From the NCBI GenBank assembly GCA_035771165.1, contig JAWNZC010000259.1, forward strand, positions 1,222,501 to 1,286,500: a stretch of 64,000 nucleotides of DNA. Direction: 5' to 3'. Position numbers and translations under genes: made by a program. This stretch comes from Paragorgia papillata. Taxonomy: Eukaryota; Cnidaria; Anthozoa; Scleralcyonacea; Coralliidae. The notes below the pieces were generated by a model. That model was not told the origin of the DNA. It worked only from the letters and a program-made list of their open reading frames with translations, and did not search any database. Shown piece after piece: positions 54,251-64,000 of the stretch (position 1 is its first letter; every line of letters starts with the position of its first letter).

Positions 54251-55382
54251 TGTTCCACTTCCGTTCCAATTTCCTTGCTTTTTGGCGTTTGTTTTTCCTT
54301 GCCAAATTCTTCAACCTATGTTTAAGTTTATCGATAAATTCCGTAAGATCTTTAACGGATAGCACCTTACATTCAACACTTATCAGTTTCCTTCTTTTCA
54401 CGCGCCTTTTAGTCATTTTAGCCTGACGCTTTATCGCTTCGCGCTCGGCTGCTACTTTAGACAGTAACTTCCGTGTCTGGATTATCTTCTTTTCTATGCT
54501 TGATACGCTATTGGTTTTCTTGTTTGTTCTTTCGGAGCTATTTGCATTCTCAGATTTAATTTCTTTCCAGGCCACAGCTACTGAATATGTAATACAATTC
54601 AGCTTCCACAACTTTTCCTCAGGTCCGCTTTCAGACTGACTCACAAGGGTGGATATTAGTTTACCGGTGACTTCATTTAAAGCTTTAAGATCTTTCCCTG
54701 TCGGGATATTTCTTGTCTGTGTTGACCATTGCCTTTCTTTAAAATCCATTTCTTCATTATCAACAGCATTAAAAACTTTCAACGCCTCATTATAAAGATA
54801 TGAATTAATTTCGTTTTCTTTGTCGTTTCCCCCCGATGTTGTCAGGTCTATTGTTCTCCGCGTCTGTCTGTCATGTTCCCTTGGGCTTTCAGGTTCTGCC
54901 TGATTTGCATTATTAGGATGGTTTATATTTTCACCTTCTGGTTCGGTTTGTTGATCTTGATTATTTCTTCGCATGTTACCTAACTGAACCCGCTGTTCTT
55001 CCATATAATCCTTTAATGTTTTCGAATTCCTTTCTGCCTTAACCGCTCGGTCGTATAAGTTTTGAGCAGATAACTGAAAATGTTCATAGCCCATCTCGTT
55101 CCATTTCAGAATCATTAGATTTCGCAATCCTCGTTGTTGTTTCTTTCGTTTCAGTTCATCTTGAGCTTCCTTCTTGCATCGTAGTAAGTCTATCAACATT
55201 TGTGGTGTCCACTTCACTCTTCCCCTGCCTGAACTTCCCTCCATGCTGATATAAAACGCCGTTTGTATATTTCTTCTTTCGCACAACAAAATCTCGTTGA
55301 TAGGTTTACATGTAGTCAAATTTAAAATCACATTATATCGCAACAAAAACAGAAATAACACAAAATACATGTCCACTGGCAT
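54216..55382 (-). CDS. ORF1: Myb/SANT-like and basic coiled-coil protein of the non-LTR element
   Basis: Open for 388 codons. A likelier start is the ATG at 55247 (M-E-G-S-S-G-R-G-R-V-K-W-T-P). The first 75 residues (K-W-T-P-Q-M-L-I-D-L-L, W-N-E-M-G-Y, Y-D-R-A-V-K) look like a Myb/SANT-type DNA-binding helix bundle. The middle is acidic and Q/N-rich. The C-terminus is strongly basic (R-R-V-K-R-R-K, K-N-K-R-Q-K-A-R-K) and probably binds nucleic acid. Its stop overlaps the ORF2 start. The upstream 45 residues (hydrophobic) are probably untranslated leader. Confidence 0.75.
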   Translation of the reverse strand: MPVDMYFVLFLFLLRYNVILNLTTCKPINEILLCERRNIQTAFYISMEGSSGRGRVKWTPQMLIDLLRCKKEAQDELKRKKQQRGLRNLMILKWNEMGYEHFQLSAQNLYDRAVKAERNSKTLKDYMEEQRVQLGNMRRNNQDQQTEPEGENINHPNNANQAEPESPREHDRQTRRTIDLTTSGGNDKENEINSYLYNEALKVFNAVDNEEMDFKERQWSTQTRNIPTGKDLKALNEVTGKLISTLVSQSESGPEEKLWKLNCITYSVAVAWKEIKSENANSSERTNKKTNSVSSIEKKIIQTRKLLSKVAAEREAIKRQAKMTKRRVKRRKLISVECKVLSVKDLTEFIDKLKHRLKNLARKNKRQKARKLERKWNNAFQNNQGSVL

Positions 55383-55530
55383 ACAAGGTTGATCAACTCA
55401 CGTCCACTTGAGAATGTCCAAGTATATCAATCTATTTGACTGTTAAGAATACATCCGGACGGAGTTGTTGGTCAGCTTACGGAGTTTAATTACGGAGCCA
55501 TTTAACATGCATCCAACCGCCTCGCCGCCA

Positions 55531-55717
<187 letters not shown>

Positions 55718-55739
55718 CATTGATTTTTTTATTTTTTAG

Positions 55740-56118
55740 AGCTAACTTGCAAAGTTGATGCTTTGTATTATGCAACGTCGACGAAAATTATGGGTGTTTT
55801 TGGCGATGGAAATTCAACCGTGCCAATACTACCCGCAAGCGACGTGAAGTTGAACTATGACAAATCTAGTAAAAGAGTTATCTATTACGACGGCAGCGAT
55901 CTGAAAAGTATTAAATTGGACGGTAGCAACGTCACGACCATAGCGTCTGGAGTATCTATTATGCAATTTGCAGTTGATTATTTGACTAGAAAGGTCTACT
56001 ACATTACCATCGTATTTAGAAATGTTAAAAGTATTGACATTGGTAGCGGAGCTATAACTGCAATCAACACATCTCTTGGTACTCAAATTAAGGATCTTGA
56101 TACCGATCCCGCAAACAA
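55740..56118 (+). CDS. LRP-like gene 2: exon 5, first half of propeller 2
   Basis: Acceptor attttttag, donor GTAAGA at 56119, phase 1 to phase 2. E-L-T-C-K start, then V-I-Y-Y-D-G-S-D-L-K-S-I-K-L-D-G-S-N and V-D-Y-L-T-R-K-V-Y-Y, both LDLR class B-like blades, ending D-T-D-P-A-N. Homologous to exon 2. The alternative acceptor two bases later gives an immediate stop, which fixes the start. Confidence 0.85.
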
Positions 56119-56180
56119 GTAAGAAAATATTCTTTGACTTTTCCTGCAGATAATGACAACAACGGTAACAACAATAATAA

Positions 56181-56211
<31 letters not shown>

Positions 56212-56374
56212 AATAATTTTATAATACAATATTTTATTAAAACAATCTTCTTTACAGCATACTATTTACAATTTTACCCATTTTTAAAGTTCTGTAGACT
56301 AACTGTTATATATATATAAAAAATATTATAGTTACACTATTACATTTTAAAAATAAATAGAAAAAATTAATTAA
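56119..56374. repeat. (AAT)n tract in the intron
   Basis: AATAATAAT array at about 56170-56218. No exon. Confidence 0.8.
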
Positions 56375-57000
56375 TTAAAAATTTACGTATAATATAATCG
56401 ACTCTGCAATACTAAGTTCAATGTTCGTGCTCGTATTCGGACTTCGATGTGATGATGTTCTCGAGCCTCTGATATATGAAATAGCCGACATAAGTAGAGC
56501 AAATGAGAGGGAGCATCGCATCCAGGCTAGAGTAGTGCAGTATTCAGTTTTTCGTTTCATGGCCAATAGTTCGGCTAACCGTTTGTACGCTATCGTTGTT
56601 TCTTTACTGAGTCCTCCTGTTGCTGCTAAAACAAAGGTGTAAAGGAGGGCATGCTCGACTTCTCTAATTCTGTCGCCGTATTCTCTCTTCTTTGCTTGTT
56701 CCTGTCTTCGGAATAAAGCAGCAATGCTTGTGTTGCGATAGCTTGGTGCCTTCGGATGAAACACCCTCACGTCAAAAAATGCGCTTTGCTGTCGAAATCA
56801 AAAGCCTTTTGCTTTGATATCCGCCCTGGCTTCTTCTTGCCGATTTCCTCCTCGGGGAAGGATGTTCTCACCAGATAGACATTGTAGTTGCGGTTCTTTT
56901 TCCCTCTCAGTGCAAACTTCATTCAGCCAATCAGCAGTCAAATCTTGAATTTCATTCTGACGAACAATGGTCAATGGGGACAGATCATGGCATGATTAGT
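56375..57000 (-). mobile_element. Retrotransposon C-terminal fragment
   Basis: The frame 56770-56375 has V-R-V-F-H-P-K-A-P-S-Y-R-N, then Y-K-R-L-A-E-L-L-A, a segment I recall after RT domains in many cnidarian retrotransposon proteins. A second frame upstream (to about 57000) continues it (L-T-A-D-W-L-N-E-V-C), broken by a stop and frameshift near 56800. Confidence 0.55.
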
Positions 57001-57024
57001 CGAAAAAAAAATAAAAAAAATAAT

Positions 57025-57085
57025 AAATGATCATCATCATCATCATCATAATAATAATAATAATAATAATAGTAATAATAATGTC
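57025..57085. repeat. (ATC)n/(AAT)n microsatellite
   Basis: CATCATCATC followed by ATAATAATAA. Confidence 0.85.
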
Positions 57086-58899
57086 TTTATTCATTTGATA
57101 AAAAAACATATCAAACATTACAACTAAAGAAAAATAAGTTTTGTGGAAACACCACGTTTAATATTTGCTTGATAGGCGATTCAACTCTATCCACTTTACC
57201 ATTTGAAGCCTGAAGACGAGTCTTTAGTATTTTATCTGGCTAACGCCAGACGATTTTAAGTGTGAACGAACTTTAGAGTGAACTGACTAATAATCTATTG
57301 TAATCAATTTCATCTTTTAAGCAACAACTGAAAACTCATGTCAAGTTGAATTACTATCCAGTCTATCCTTATACAATTTTGTAGTATTATGTAAATACTG
57401 CAGTTTTATTTTTTTATCAATCGTGAGCGGGCGGAATCCTAGGTAATGCTGCAATTTGATTGGTTGCGTGAGTGGGCAGTTTTTTACGATATCTGACCGC
57501 AGGCCGAAAGTGATATATTTTTTTTTACAATTAAGAATTTACTATTGATCGATTTTCATAACTATTTCGCTTGACACTGGACAAAATAGATTCAGACGAA
57601 AGGTGATTATATGAATGAGTCATTTTAATTATTATCCAAAATGAAATGCTTCTGACAATTGTGAAAACAACAAATTTGTGGAAGAAAAGCCAGAAAAACT
57701 GTTTATACAAACAAAAATCAACGAGCGAAGCCATGTCGACTTGACATTCAAGTTATAATTTGCTTAACGACAACATCCCGAAAACACTTTAAATATACAT
57801 TGGAAACTGTATTTCTAACCACTCGTTGAAATATATACAAATATAGATGACATACCATTACAGGACGTAAACCTTTTGTGAAAACTTCATCGGTTTTCCA
57901 TATCCCAGACCCGACAAAACAATGTTGAAAAATACAACGAAATAAAATGCCCCAAACTCAGACAAATCTCTCCCTGACATGCTGACTCTCGTCGTGTCGT
58001 GTCTTTATAAAAAAATTACAGATGGTTATCACAAGCATTTCTGTCTTTATACTCCAATAATATAATGCACTTTCAGTATCCATGTTTATAATGTTTTCAA
58101 AGCGACCTTCCATTTCCAAGCGAACAGGCGGCGAACAGCCATATAAAACCAACAAGCGACGAAAAACGATGAAGAATCTTTGTTAACTAAACATTGACAA
58201 CACACGAACAGCGTTTTAGCTTTTCTTCGTAACTGTATTTTAAAGTTTTGACTGTTTCGCCGTCCCCAAAAAGGTTATTACAAGCTTCGTGTCAATCCCA
58301 TGCAGCTTGTTGTCGTTGACTTAACTGAACTTTAGATTTGAATATCACGTGAATATAATTATTTCAATTACGCAAATATCTTAATTTTGCTATGTATTTA
58401 TTTTAAGTAATTTTTTTGTTATATTTACATGGTCTTTGAAAACCTGCTTGTGCTGTTCTAAGATACCGTTTTAAAATGATTTTAATTAATTAAAGATCAA
58501 AGATAACGATAAAACGACAATACTAACATGCAGCGATAGCAATAGGGTTGACAAAAAGATGGTGAAATTTAAAATTAACCTTAGAAGCAACAGGTGCTGA
58601 TGTTGTCAAAGCCCAAACCAAATGCGGTTGCAAAGACACGAAGTCGTCTCCTAAAGAAAAATGGTTAATTTTACTTTTGAATTATAACAAATGAAACAGT
58701 AATTTCTTGCTGTAAATATAACTTGTGCATATTTGTAATTTTTTTAGATAGTTTAATTTTAGTATAGTATAGGTTAAGTTGTTAGAATATTCTTAGACGT
58801 AGTTTTAAATTATTTTCTAAAATTATCTTAAATACGTACACAGACTTTTAAATACAACCAAATGTTTTCTTTTCTCTGTATTTTAATTATTATTAATTA
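57086..58899. other. Gene 2 intron, nothing recognised
   Basis: Short ORFs without recognisable content. No repeat structure noticed. Confidence 0.4.
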
Positions 58900-58972
58900 A
58901 ATAAATAAATAAGTAAGTAAGTACGTAGCTATGTAGATAAGTAAATAAGTAAATAAATAAATTATTAATGAA

Positions 58973-59015
<43 letters not shown>

Positions 59016-59016
59016 A
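58900..59016. repeat. (AAAT)n microsatellite
   Basis: AATAAATAAATAAATAAATA array, at the 5' boundary of the next element. Confidence 0.9.
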
Positions 59017-59039
59017 TGGCGACGATTACCATACGATTA

Positions 59040-60015
59040 CAATGGCTATGACGAGGACAAATGGGGTGAAAAGTTTACGGGAAAAATATTGCAACTAACG
59101 ACGATGGAGTCCATGCATTGTTTATAGACTTTAAGAAATCCTTTGATATGATTGATCACAGGACTCTGCTCATGAAACTCGCTCAGCAGCATATCGACAA
59201 AAGCGTCTGGCTATGGATTAGGAGTTTCCTATCGCAAAGAACACAACAGGTCAAACTACAGAATACTGTATCAACATCAATGCCTTGTCCTGCGGGAGTT
59301 CCGCAAGGATCAGTTATATCTCCTGTTATGTTCAATGTGATTATAAACTATCTAGAAGATGCTATACCTGATCATTTGACCATCAATACAAGTAAATATG
59401 CGGATGACTGCACGCAGGACGAACTCATATCCTTTGAATCACAGAGCAATATGCAGGAAGTGGTTGATGCTGTGTTAAACTGGGCAACCAACAACAAAAT
59501 GGAGTTAAAATTCAAAGAAAACCAAGGACATGTGGATATGTTTTCACAAAAAAATCCCTGAACCTCCCGAACTTATCTGTGGAACGAATAAAATTGAGAG
59601 AGTCGAGATATTTAAACTATTGGGTGTCTGGCAGCAAAACAACCTTCAATGGAATACACATGTCCACGAGATCGTTCGTAAGGCCTGTAAAAAGCTTTTT
59701 CATCTGAGGGAATGTCGAAGATCTAAACTCCCGATGGAAATTGGGCTCACTACCTATATTTCAAAAATAAAACCTATACTGGAATATGCATCACCAGTAT
59801 GGGGTGGCCTTCCAAAATATCTAGAAAACGAGATAGAACAAGTACAAACAAGAAGCATGAAGATTATTGGTTTCCCTAAGGACTATCTACCTACGCTCAG
59901 AGAAAGAAGAGACGAAGCAACAAGAAGAGAATTAAGGAAAATACAAATAGATACTAAACACCCATGTTTTAAACTCTTACCAAATGCAAAGATATACGGT
60001 TATTTAAATATGTAG
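59040..60015 (+). pseudogene. Non-LTR reverse transcriptase fragment (CR1/Jockey-like)
   Basis: Starts inside the RT: F-I-D-F-K-K-S-F-D-M-I-D, then G-V-P-Q-G-S-V-I-S-P and the Y-A-D-D-C box. After an A7 run near 59548 the frame shifts, and the second part carries L-L-G-V-W, Y-A-S-P-V-W-G-G-L-P-K-Y and a stop at 60013-60015. Finger region, endonuclease and ORF1 are missing. If the A7 run is a read error, the two parts are one frame. Confidence 0.85.
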
Positions 60016-61329
60016 TTATATATTACAATAATGTAAATCCATTGTATTTTTTTAACTAAAGATGGATATAATAAAACTATTATTATTAATAATGATGGCG
60101 GTAACGATGACTATGACAATGACGTTGACAGAGCTACGGAGGGGTGTGGGGGTGTCAAATGAGTCCGAACTGGAGAAAGTTCTCGCGAGAAAAGTGTATG
60201 TACTGGTCCGTGGTATTAATCTTGAGAAGTGTGTATTTAGTGGATGTAATGTTACATTTGTTGTAGACGACAAGAAGTGAATCAATAAATAACAGCAATT
60301 TTGAGTGTGAATTTTTGTTGGGATGACTATGATTTTGCATGCGTAATTAAGATATTTGAGGAAGATCACTAGTGACTTTCATCAAATATCTTGATTACGC
60401 ATGCAGAAAAAATCTATTGAATTACTTTGTAATTGAGGGTGTTTCAGTGGGATATCCAAATGCCATCTCGTGATCAAATGGGCCTTTATTATTGGTTAAT
60501 TAGCTCATGAATTATTCATGAATTTGAGAAATCCTGATGAAACACTCCTCCGAGTGTATGATATAGCATCTCAAACAAATCAGTATTTTAAGAGAAAATC
60601 AAGGTGAAAGTTTGCTTAATTTATGTAATTTCTTCCTCCGATATCCAAACCACCGACACGGTACTGATTCCCTTTGTGTTTTCTTCATGAATTATTAATG
60701 AGTTTGATATATATATATATAGATGAAATGATAGGGAAATGCACCATGTTCAAGCTTCAACGGGTCAACCTTGTGTAGCTCACAAAGGCACTCGGTGACC
60801 CCCACTTTTTCTTAATTATTAATATCCTCCATCAGCTCTGCAGCATATATGAAAGAATAGAGAAAAACTCACTTCGAAAATTTGAAATATCGTTAGTTTT
60901 CGTTTTTGCAGCTTTAAAAAAACATGTAATAGAAAGAATGTGGACATTCTTATATCGTAAAAATGTTTGTCAATTGTTATTTTCGTCAAATTTTCTTCTA
61001 TTATTTGTTGCCACTAAATAGTTAATATATAAGTGCATCTAAAATATCAAATATTTTCCCAGTCAGTGTAAACTAAGTGCTTTTAGGAAGGATTTTTCAA
61101 AATAACAAGACGAAATCAAAAGTTAGCCAAAATAGCTCCAAAGTTGGAAAACGTCATGGTTTACTGGCAGCTGTATTTTCTAAACGAGTTCGGTGGCCGT
61201 AACTTTCACTTCAGGAAAATTACTGAGGAATTACCTTAATTAATCATTTTTTATATAATTATGTGTACATGCACTGTTTTACAAACATCTAAGTTTGCTA
61301 AAGTCCTAATAATATTGTTTGTTTTCTAG
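60016..61329. other. Gene 2 intron; duplicated from about 60716 onward
   Basis: A hairpin lies at 60333-60404 (TGCATGCGTAATTAAGATAT and its inverse). From about 60716 the sequence follows 330-928 closely. Confidence 0.55.
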
Positions 61330-61709
61330 TTCTTTGGTTTTTACTCGTGCAGATAATGGAGATCTTATTCGATTTTTTATTGACAAGGAAACAGACACAA
61401 TCATTTATCATAACGATAGCTCACCATTGTGTATGGCAATTGACTCAGAGAATGAAGTTATTTACTGGGTGAACTATCGAAGTAGTGATGATGCTCATGT
61501 TCTCATGAAAACATTTTATAACGGATCAACTTCAAAATTAAAAGATTACCCTGGTCCAACAAGTACAGTAAAAATTGCAATTGGCGAAGATGATTTTTAT
61601 GTTCTGGCTAGTACTGGAGGTCGTATGGATCGTTTTGACAGAGAAACGACATCTTTGCAACATTCTTTTCAGGTCGATGATACCCCAAATGACTTTACTG
61701 TAGTTCAAG
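61330..61709 (+). CDS. LRP-like gene 2: exon 6, second half of propeller 2
   Basis: Acceptor ttttctag, donor GTGAGT at 61710, phase 2 to phase 1, 380 bp, the same as 929-1308. It joins the A-A left by exon 5. Compared with gene 1 it has V-to-I, D-to-A, I-to-M and F-to-S changes. Blade motifs are as in gene 1 (N-E-V-I-Y-W-V-N-Y, Y-V-L-A-S-T-G-G-R-M-D-R-F). Confidence 0.85.
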
Positions 61710-63116
61710 GTGAGTACATACTAAACTAACTTCATTTATTCATTACAAATATATCAATTGACTCTTTCCTTTACCAAAAATTCCTACAATATGCATTTTA
61801 ATCGAGAAGAATGACAAATATTACTTGTAATATACAATATATGCAGAATTCATTATTGATGACCTTAAAGCTGAAAACATTATGTAAAAGCTAGTGGCAA
61901 AGTCTAATAAATAAATAAACTATAGTATCACAGGGTCGCAGGATAGCCTTGATGTTGTATTTTTGCAACTAGTTCCAGTCCTATAATTATATTCCACGAA
62001 ACAAACTACATTTACAACATACAGTTTAACCAAGGAAAAGAACACGAGACTGCAAGTTCCTGTAACGTCATTCAACACTTATATTATCGATAATCGCTCT
62101 GTTGTCGTTTTTTTTCAATTTATCAGCAGACGCAGCACTTGATATATTGTTTGCCAAAATTCATCGTGATTCTTTTTTAATGTATCTATTATTATTATTA
62201 TTATTCCACTTTCTTTTTATTCTGAGTCTTCTAGGGTTCCAACAGTTCTTTTCAGAACTTTCCAACATTATTACTCTCCACGGTTAATGAGTTTTTCAAA
62301 GCTGTATTTAAGTTTGTCAACACGATAAAATCGTTATTTTCTATATAAAATAGAGTGTTTTAAGTAATATTTAAAACATGAGCAGCAGTGTTTTATCAGA
62401 AATTAAAACACGAGACGATAGCCGAGTGTGTTAGGTCTGATAAAACACGTACTGCGAATGTTTTAAATAGCTTCAAAAACGACCCATTTGGTAAGTTCAT
62501 TGGCGTAGTATGTTTGAAAAATAACGCTGTCTAAGCCGAGAAAATCAAAGCTAAAGTTTATGTAAATCAGGAGGTTTCTTTATCAGATATAAAATTGGCT
62601 TGGGTCACTCGTGGGATATCCTAATCAACACTCGAAATAAATGTCATATTTCCACACAATCATGTATTATTCTCTATTTAATTATTCAATTCTCTGTATA
62701 TATTGCTAATTTGCATAGTGTAGCGTGTCCTCCTGCTCCGTTCATCTATAAATGTAATTTGTAAACATGTTGGCAATTTTTTAACCATAATTATAAACCT
62801 CTGGCTTTTGTACTATAATTTTTTTGTGTGTAAAAATAAATCATCATAACCAACGTTTGGTAGACGTTCGTCAAGCTCAAGTATACTCAGAAACGATGTC
62901 TGAGCGCCACTGTCTGTGGATCAGAAATCTTTTCTGAGAATACTTGAGCTGGACGAACGTCTGTCAAACGTCTGTTACATTACACCAAGCTCGCAAATAT
63001 ACTACATGCATTACATGTAAACATACAACGTATCATATCAATAAATCATCATCAATAAATTATCATCATCATAGTGCGTGTACTGTTAATTGCATAATTT
63101 CTTATTTATTTTAAAG
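61710..63116. other. Gene 2 intron (duplicate of 1309-3040)
   Basis: Same order of (ATT)n tract and palindromes (62365-62468, 62852-62972) as the gene 1 intron, without the 294-bp segment found at 2221-2514. Confidence 0.7.
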
Positions 63117-63242
63117 ATTTGGACGAATGTTGCGTTGGTGGTTACTGTCACGACAATGCAACCTGTACAAATACTCCTGGAAGCTATTTCTGCACTTGTA
63201 AACTAGGATATACTGGAATTGGAAACTCGACATATTGTGAAG
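63117..63242 (+). CDS. LRP-like gene 2: exon 7, EGF after propeller 2
   Basis: 126 bp, phase 1-1, acceptor ttttaaag, donor GTAAAA. Same domain as 3041-3160, with two added residues (Y-T-G-I-G-N-S-T-Y-C-E-G). The gene continues beyond the window, and by comparison with gene 1 an EGF array is expected about 1.4 kb further on. Confidence 0.88.
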
Positions 63243-63659
63243 GTAAAATAAATGAGAATACTGTTGCGTTATTGATAAAAAAGAAACACAAATTATCTTC
63301 CGACGTCTAGACCTTAAAATGCATATGACATAAAAATTAAGTTTGTCACATTTGAAAAAAAAGCCCACTTAAAATGACAATGTAACATCTTTTGCAGTTT
63401 TTGGTTTCGTTGCATCGTTTTTGATATACTTCAGTTTGTTTAATATGCATATGTCACAAGCTGTGACGTACATGTGCATAATGACTTATTGGAGAAGGCA
63501 ATATATCTTTACTATTATCAAACCAAGTTTAATTTGAAGGAAGCATATGTGTGTGTTTCTCTCACAACACCAGACATGTAGAATTGTAAGTGGTTTTGTT
63601 TGATAATAGCAAAGATATATAACCTCCGAAAACACATTATGCACCAGTACACCACAACT

Positions 63660-63990
63660 ATAGAAATAATAGACTGACCTAGAATGCGGGCTCTGTCACA
63701 TGAGAGAGGTCTAATTGAAATTTTATTTCGCCCTTATAAATCTACCATTTAAAATTTTGTAAGGGATAGGAGGAGAAGGAGGGTCACGTCAGCGCAGCTT
63801 ATTGTCCCCTCAATATTATTTTTTGAAAAATAGTTTATCCATAGTTCACTCTACATGCTCACCAACCGCCACTGCGTTAAAAGCTATCGAAAACTCCTAA
63901 GACGAGTTCCCTTTGCCCTTATAAATCGGCCATTTTGACTCCCTATAGTGGGGTCACTTTTTCGACCGAGAAGAGATAGGAGCCCGAATT
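63660..63990. mobile_element. Short-TIR non-autonomous element, family copy 3
   Basis: Duplicate of 3580-3900 inside the segmental duplication. Confidence 0.65.
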
Positions 63991-64000
63991 CCTATATGTC

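Larger units (their letters stand above)
51441..55530 (-). mobile_element. Nearly complete two-ORF non-LTR retrotransposon of the RLE class (R2/R4-like)
   Basis: The ORF1 and ORF2 frames overlap, and a 3' untranslated part of about 160 bp is present. Both ends abut (CTTT)n, i.e. (GAAA)n on the element strand, which suggests insertion into that microsatellite. It lies antisense in the gene 2 intron before exon 5. Confidence 0.85.
60716..64000 (+). repeat. Segmental duplication, second copy (matches about 330-3990)
   Basis: Homology begins at TATATAGATGAAATGATAGG in both places and continues to the window end, through intron, two exons and nested MITEs. The exon offset is 60401 bp. Confidence 0.92.

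Noticed and set aside
60062..60280. Small ORF with a hydrophobic start after the RT fragment
   Set aside because: Looks like a signal peptide, but the methionine-threonine run comes from a short ATGAC repeat. No supporting context.

Overview
This is eukaryotic (animal) genomic DNA: AT-rich, with short introns, GT-AG exons, extracellular-domain gene modules, and many LTR, non-LTR and palindromic non-autonomous elements. Several palindromic repeats look like ones I remember from anthozoan cnidarians, so an early-branching metazoan, probably a cnidarian, is my best guess. The sequence alone does not prove this.

The host genes are two tandem paralogues of a secreted or membrane LDL-receptor/LRP-like protein (YWTD-like beta-propeller plus EGF modules). 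Both are on the + strand. Gene 1 enters from upstream of the window: propeller second-half exon 929-1308, EGF exon 3041-3160, a roughly 1.1-kb tandem array of EGF exons (4634-11751), EGF exon 13202-13324, and perhaps a membrane/tail exon at 15337. Gene 2 starts with a signal-peptide exon at 33265. It continues with propeller 1 (33509-33890 and 44502-44887), an EGF exon (47295-47411), propeller 2 (55740-56118 and 61330-61709) and another EGF exon (63117-63242), and runs off the window. Each propeller is split into two exons in phase 1-2 and 2-1, and all EGF exons are phase 1-1. Positions about 330-3990 reappear at about 60716-64000, so the gene pair arose by tandem duplication with a period near 60.4 kb.

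The most interesting signal is in the gene 1 array. Between EGF exons, nearly every repeat unit carries a small open exon. It has a splice acceptor in the right phase, a single hydrophobic transmembrane segment with a short basic tail, a stop codon, and an AATAAA signal about 30 bases later. This looks like a serial array of alternative last exons able to end the protein, membrane-anchored, after different numbers of EGF domains. Some copies are intact and some are visibly decaying. They may instead be fossils of an ancestral terminal exon.

Between the genes (about 15.7-33.2 kb) lies repeat-rich DNA. It is dominated by a Foldback-like inverted repeat (23.1-31.0 kb) whose arms hold a 206-bp satellite (10 and 5 copies), with the same short coding-exon start at both outer ends. 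The introns of gene 2 hold a young but frame-broken BEL/Pao retrotransposon (35569-41513, minus strand), the 3' end of a BEN-domain gene (42055-42954), palindromic AAGATCTTG minisatellites, several truncated non-LTR retrotransposons, a nested palindrome (48211-50793), and a nearly complete two-ORF non-LTR element with a restriction-like endonuclease, flanked on both sides by (CTTT)n microsatellite.
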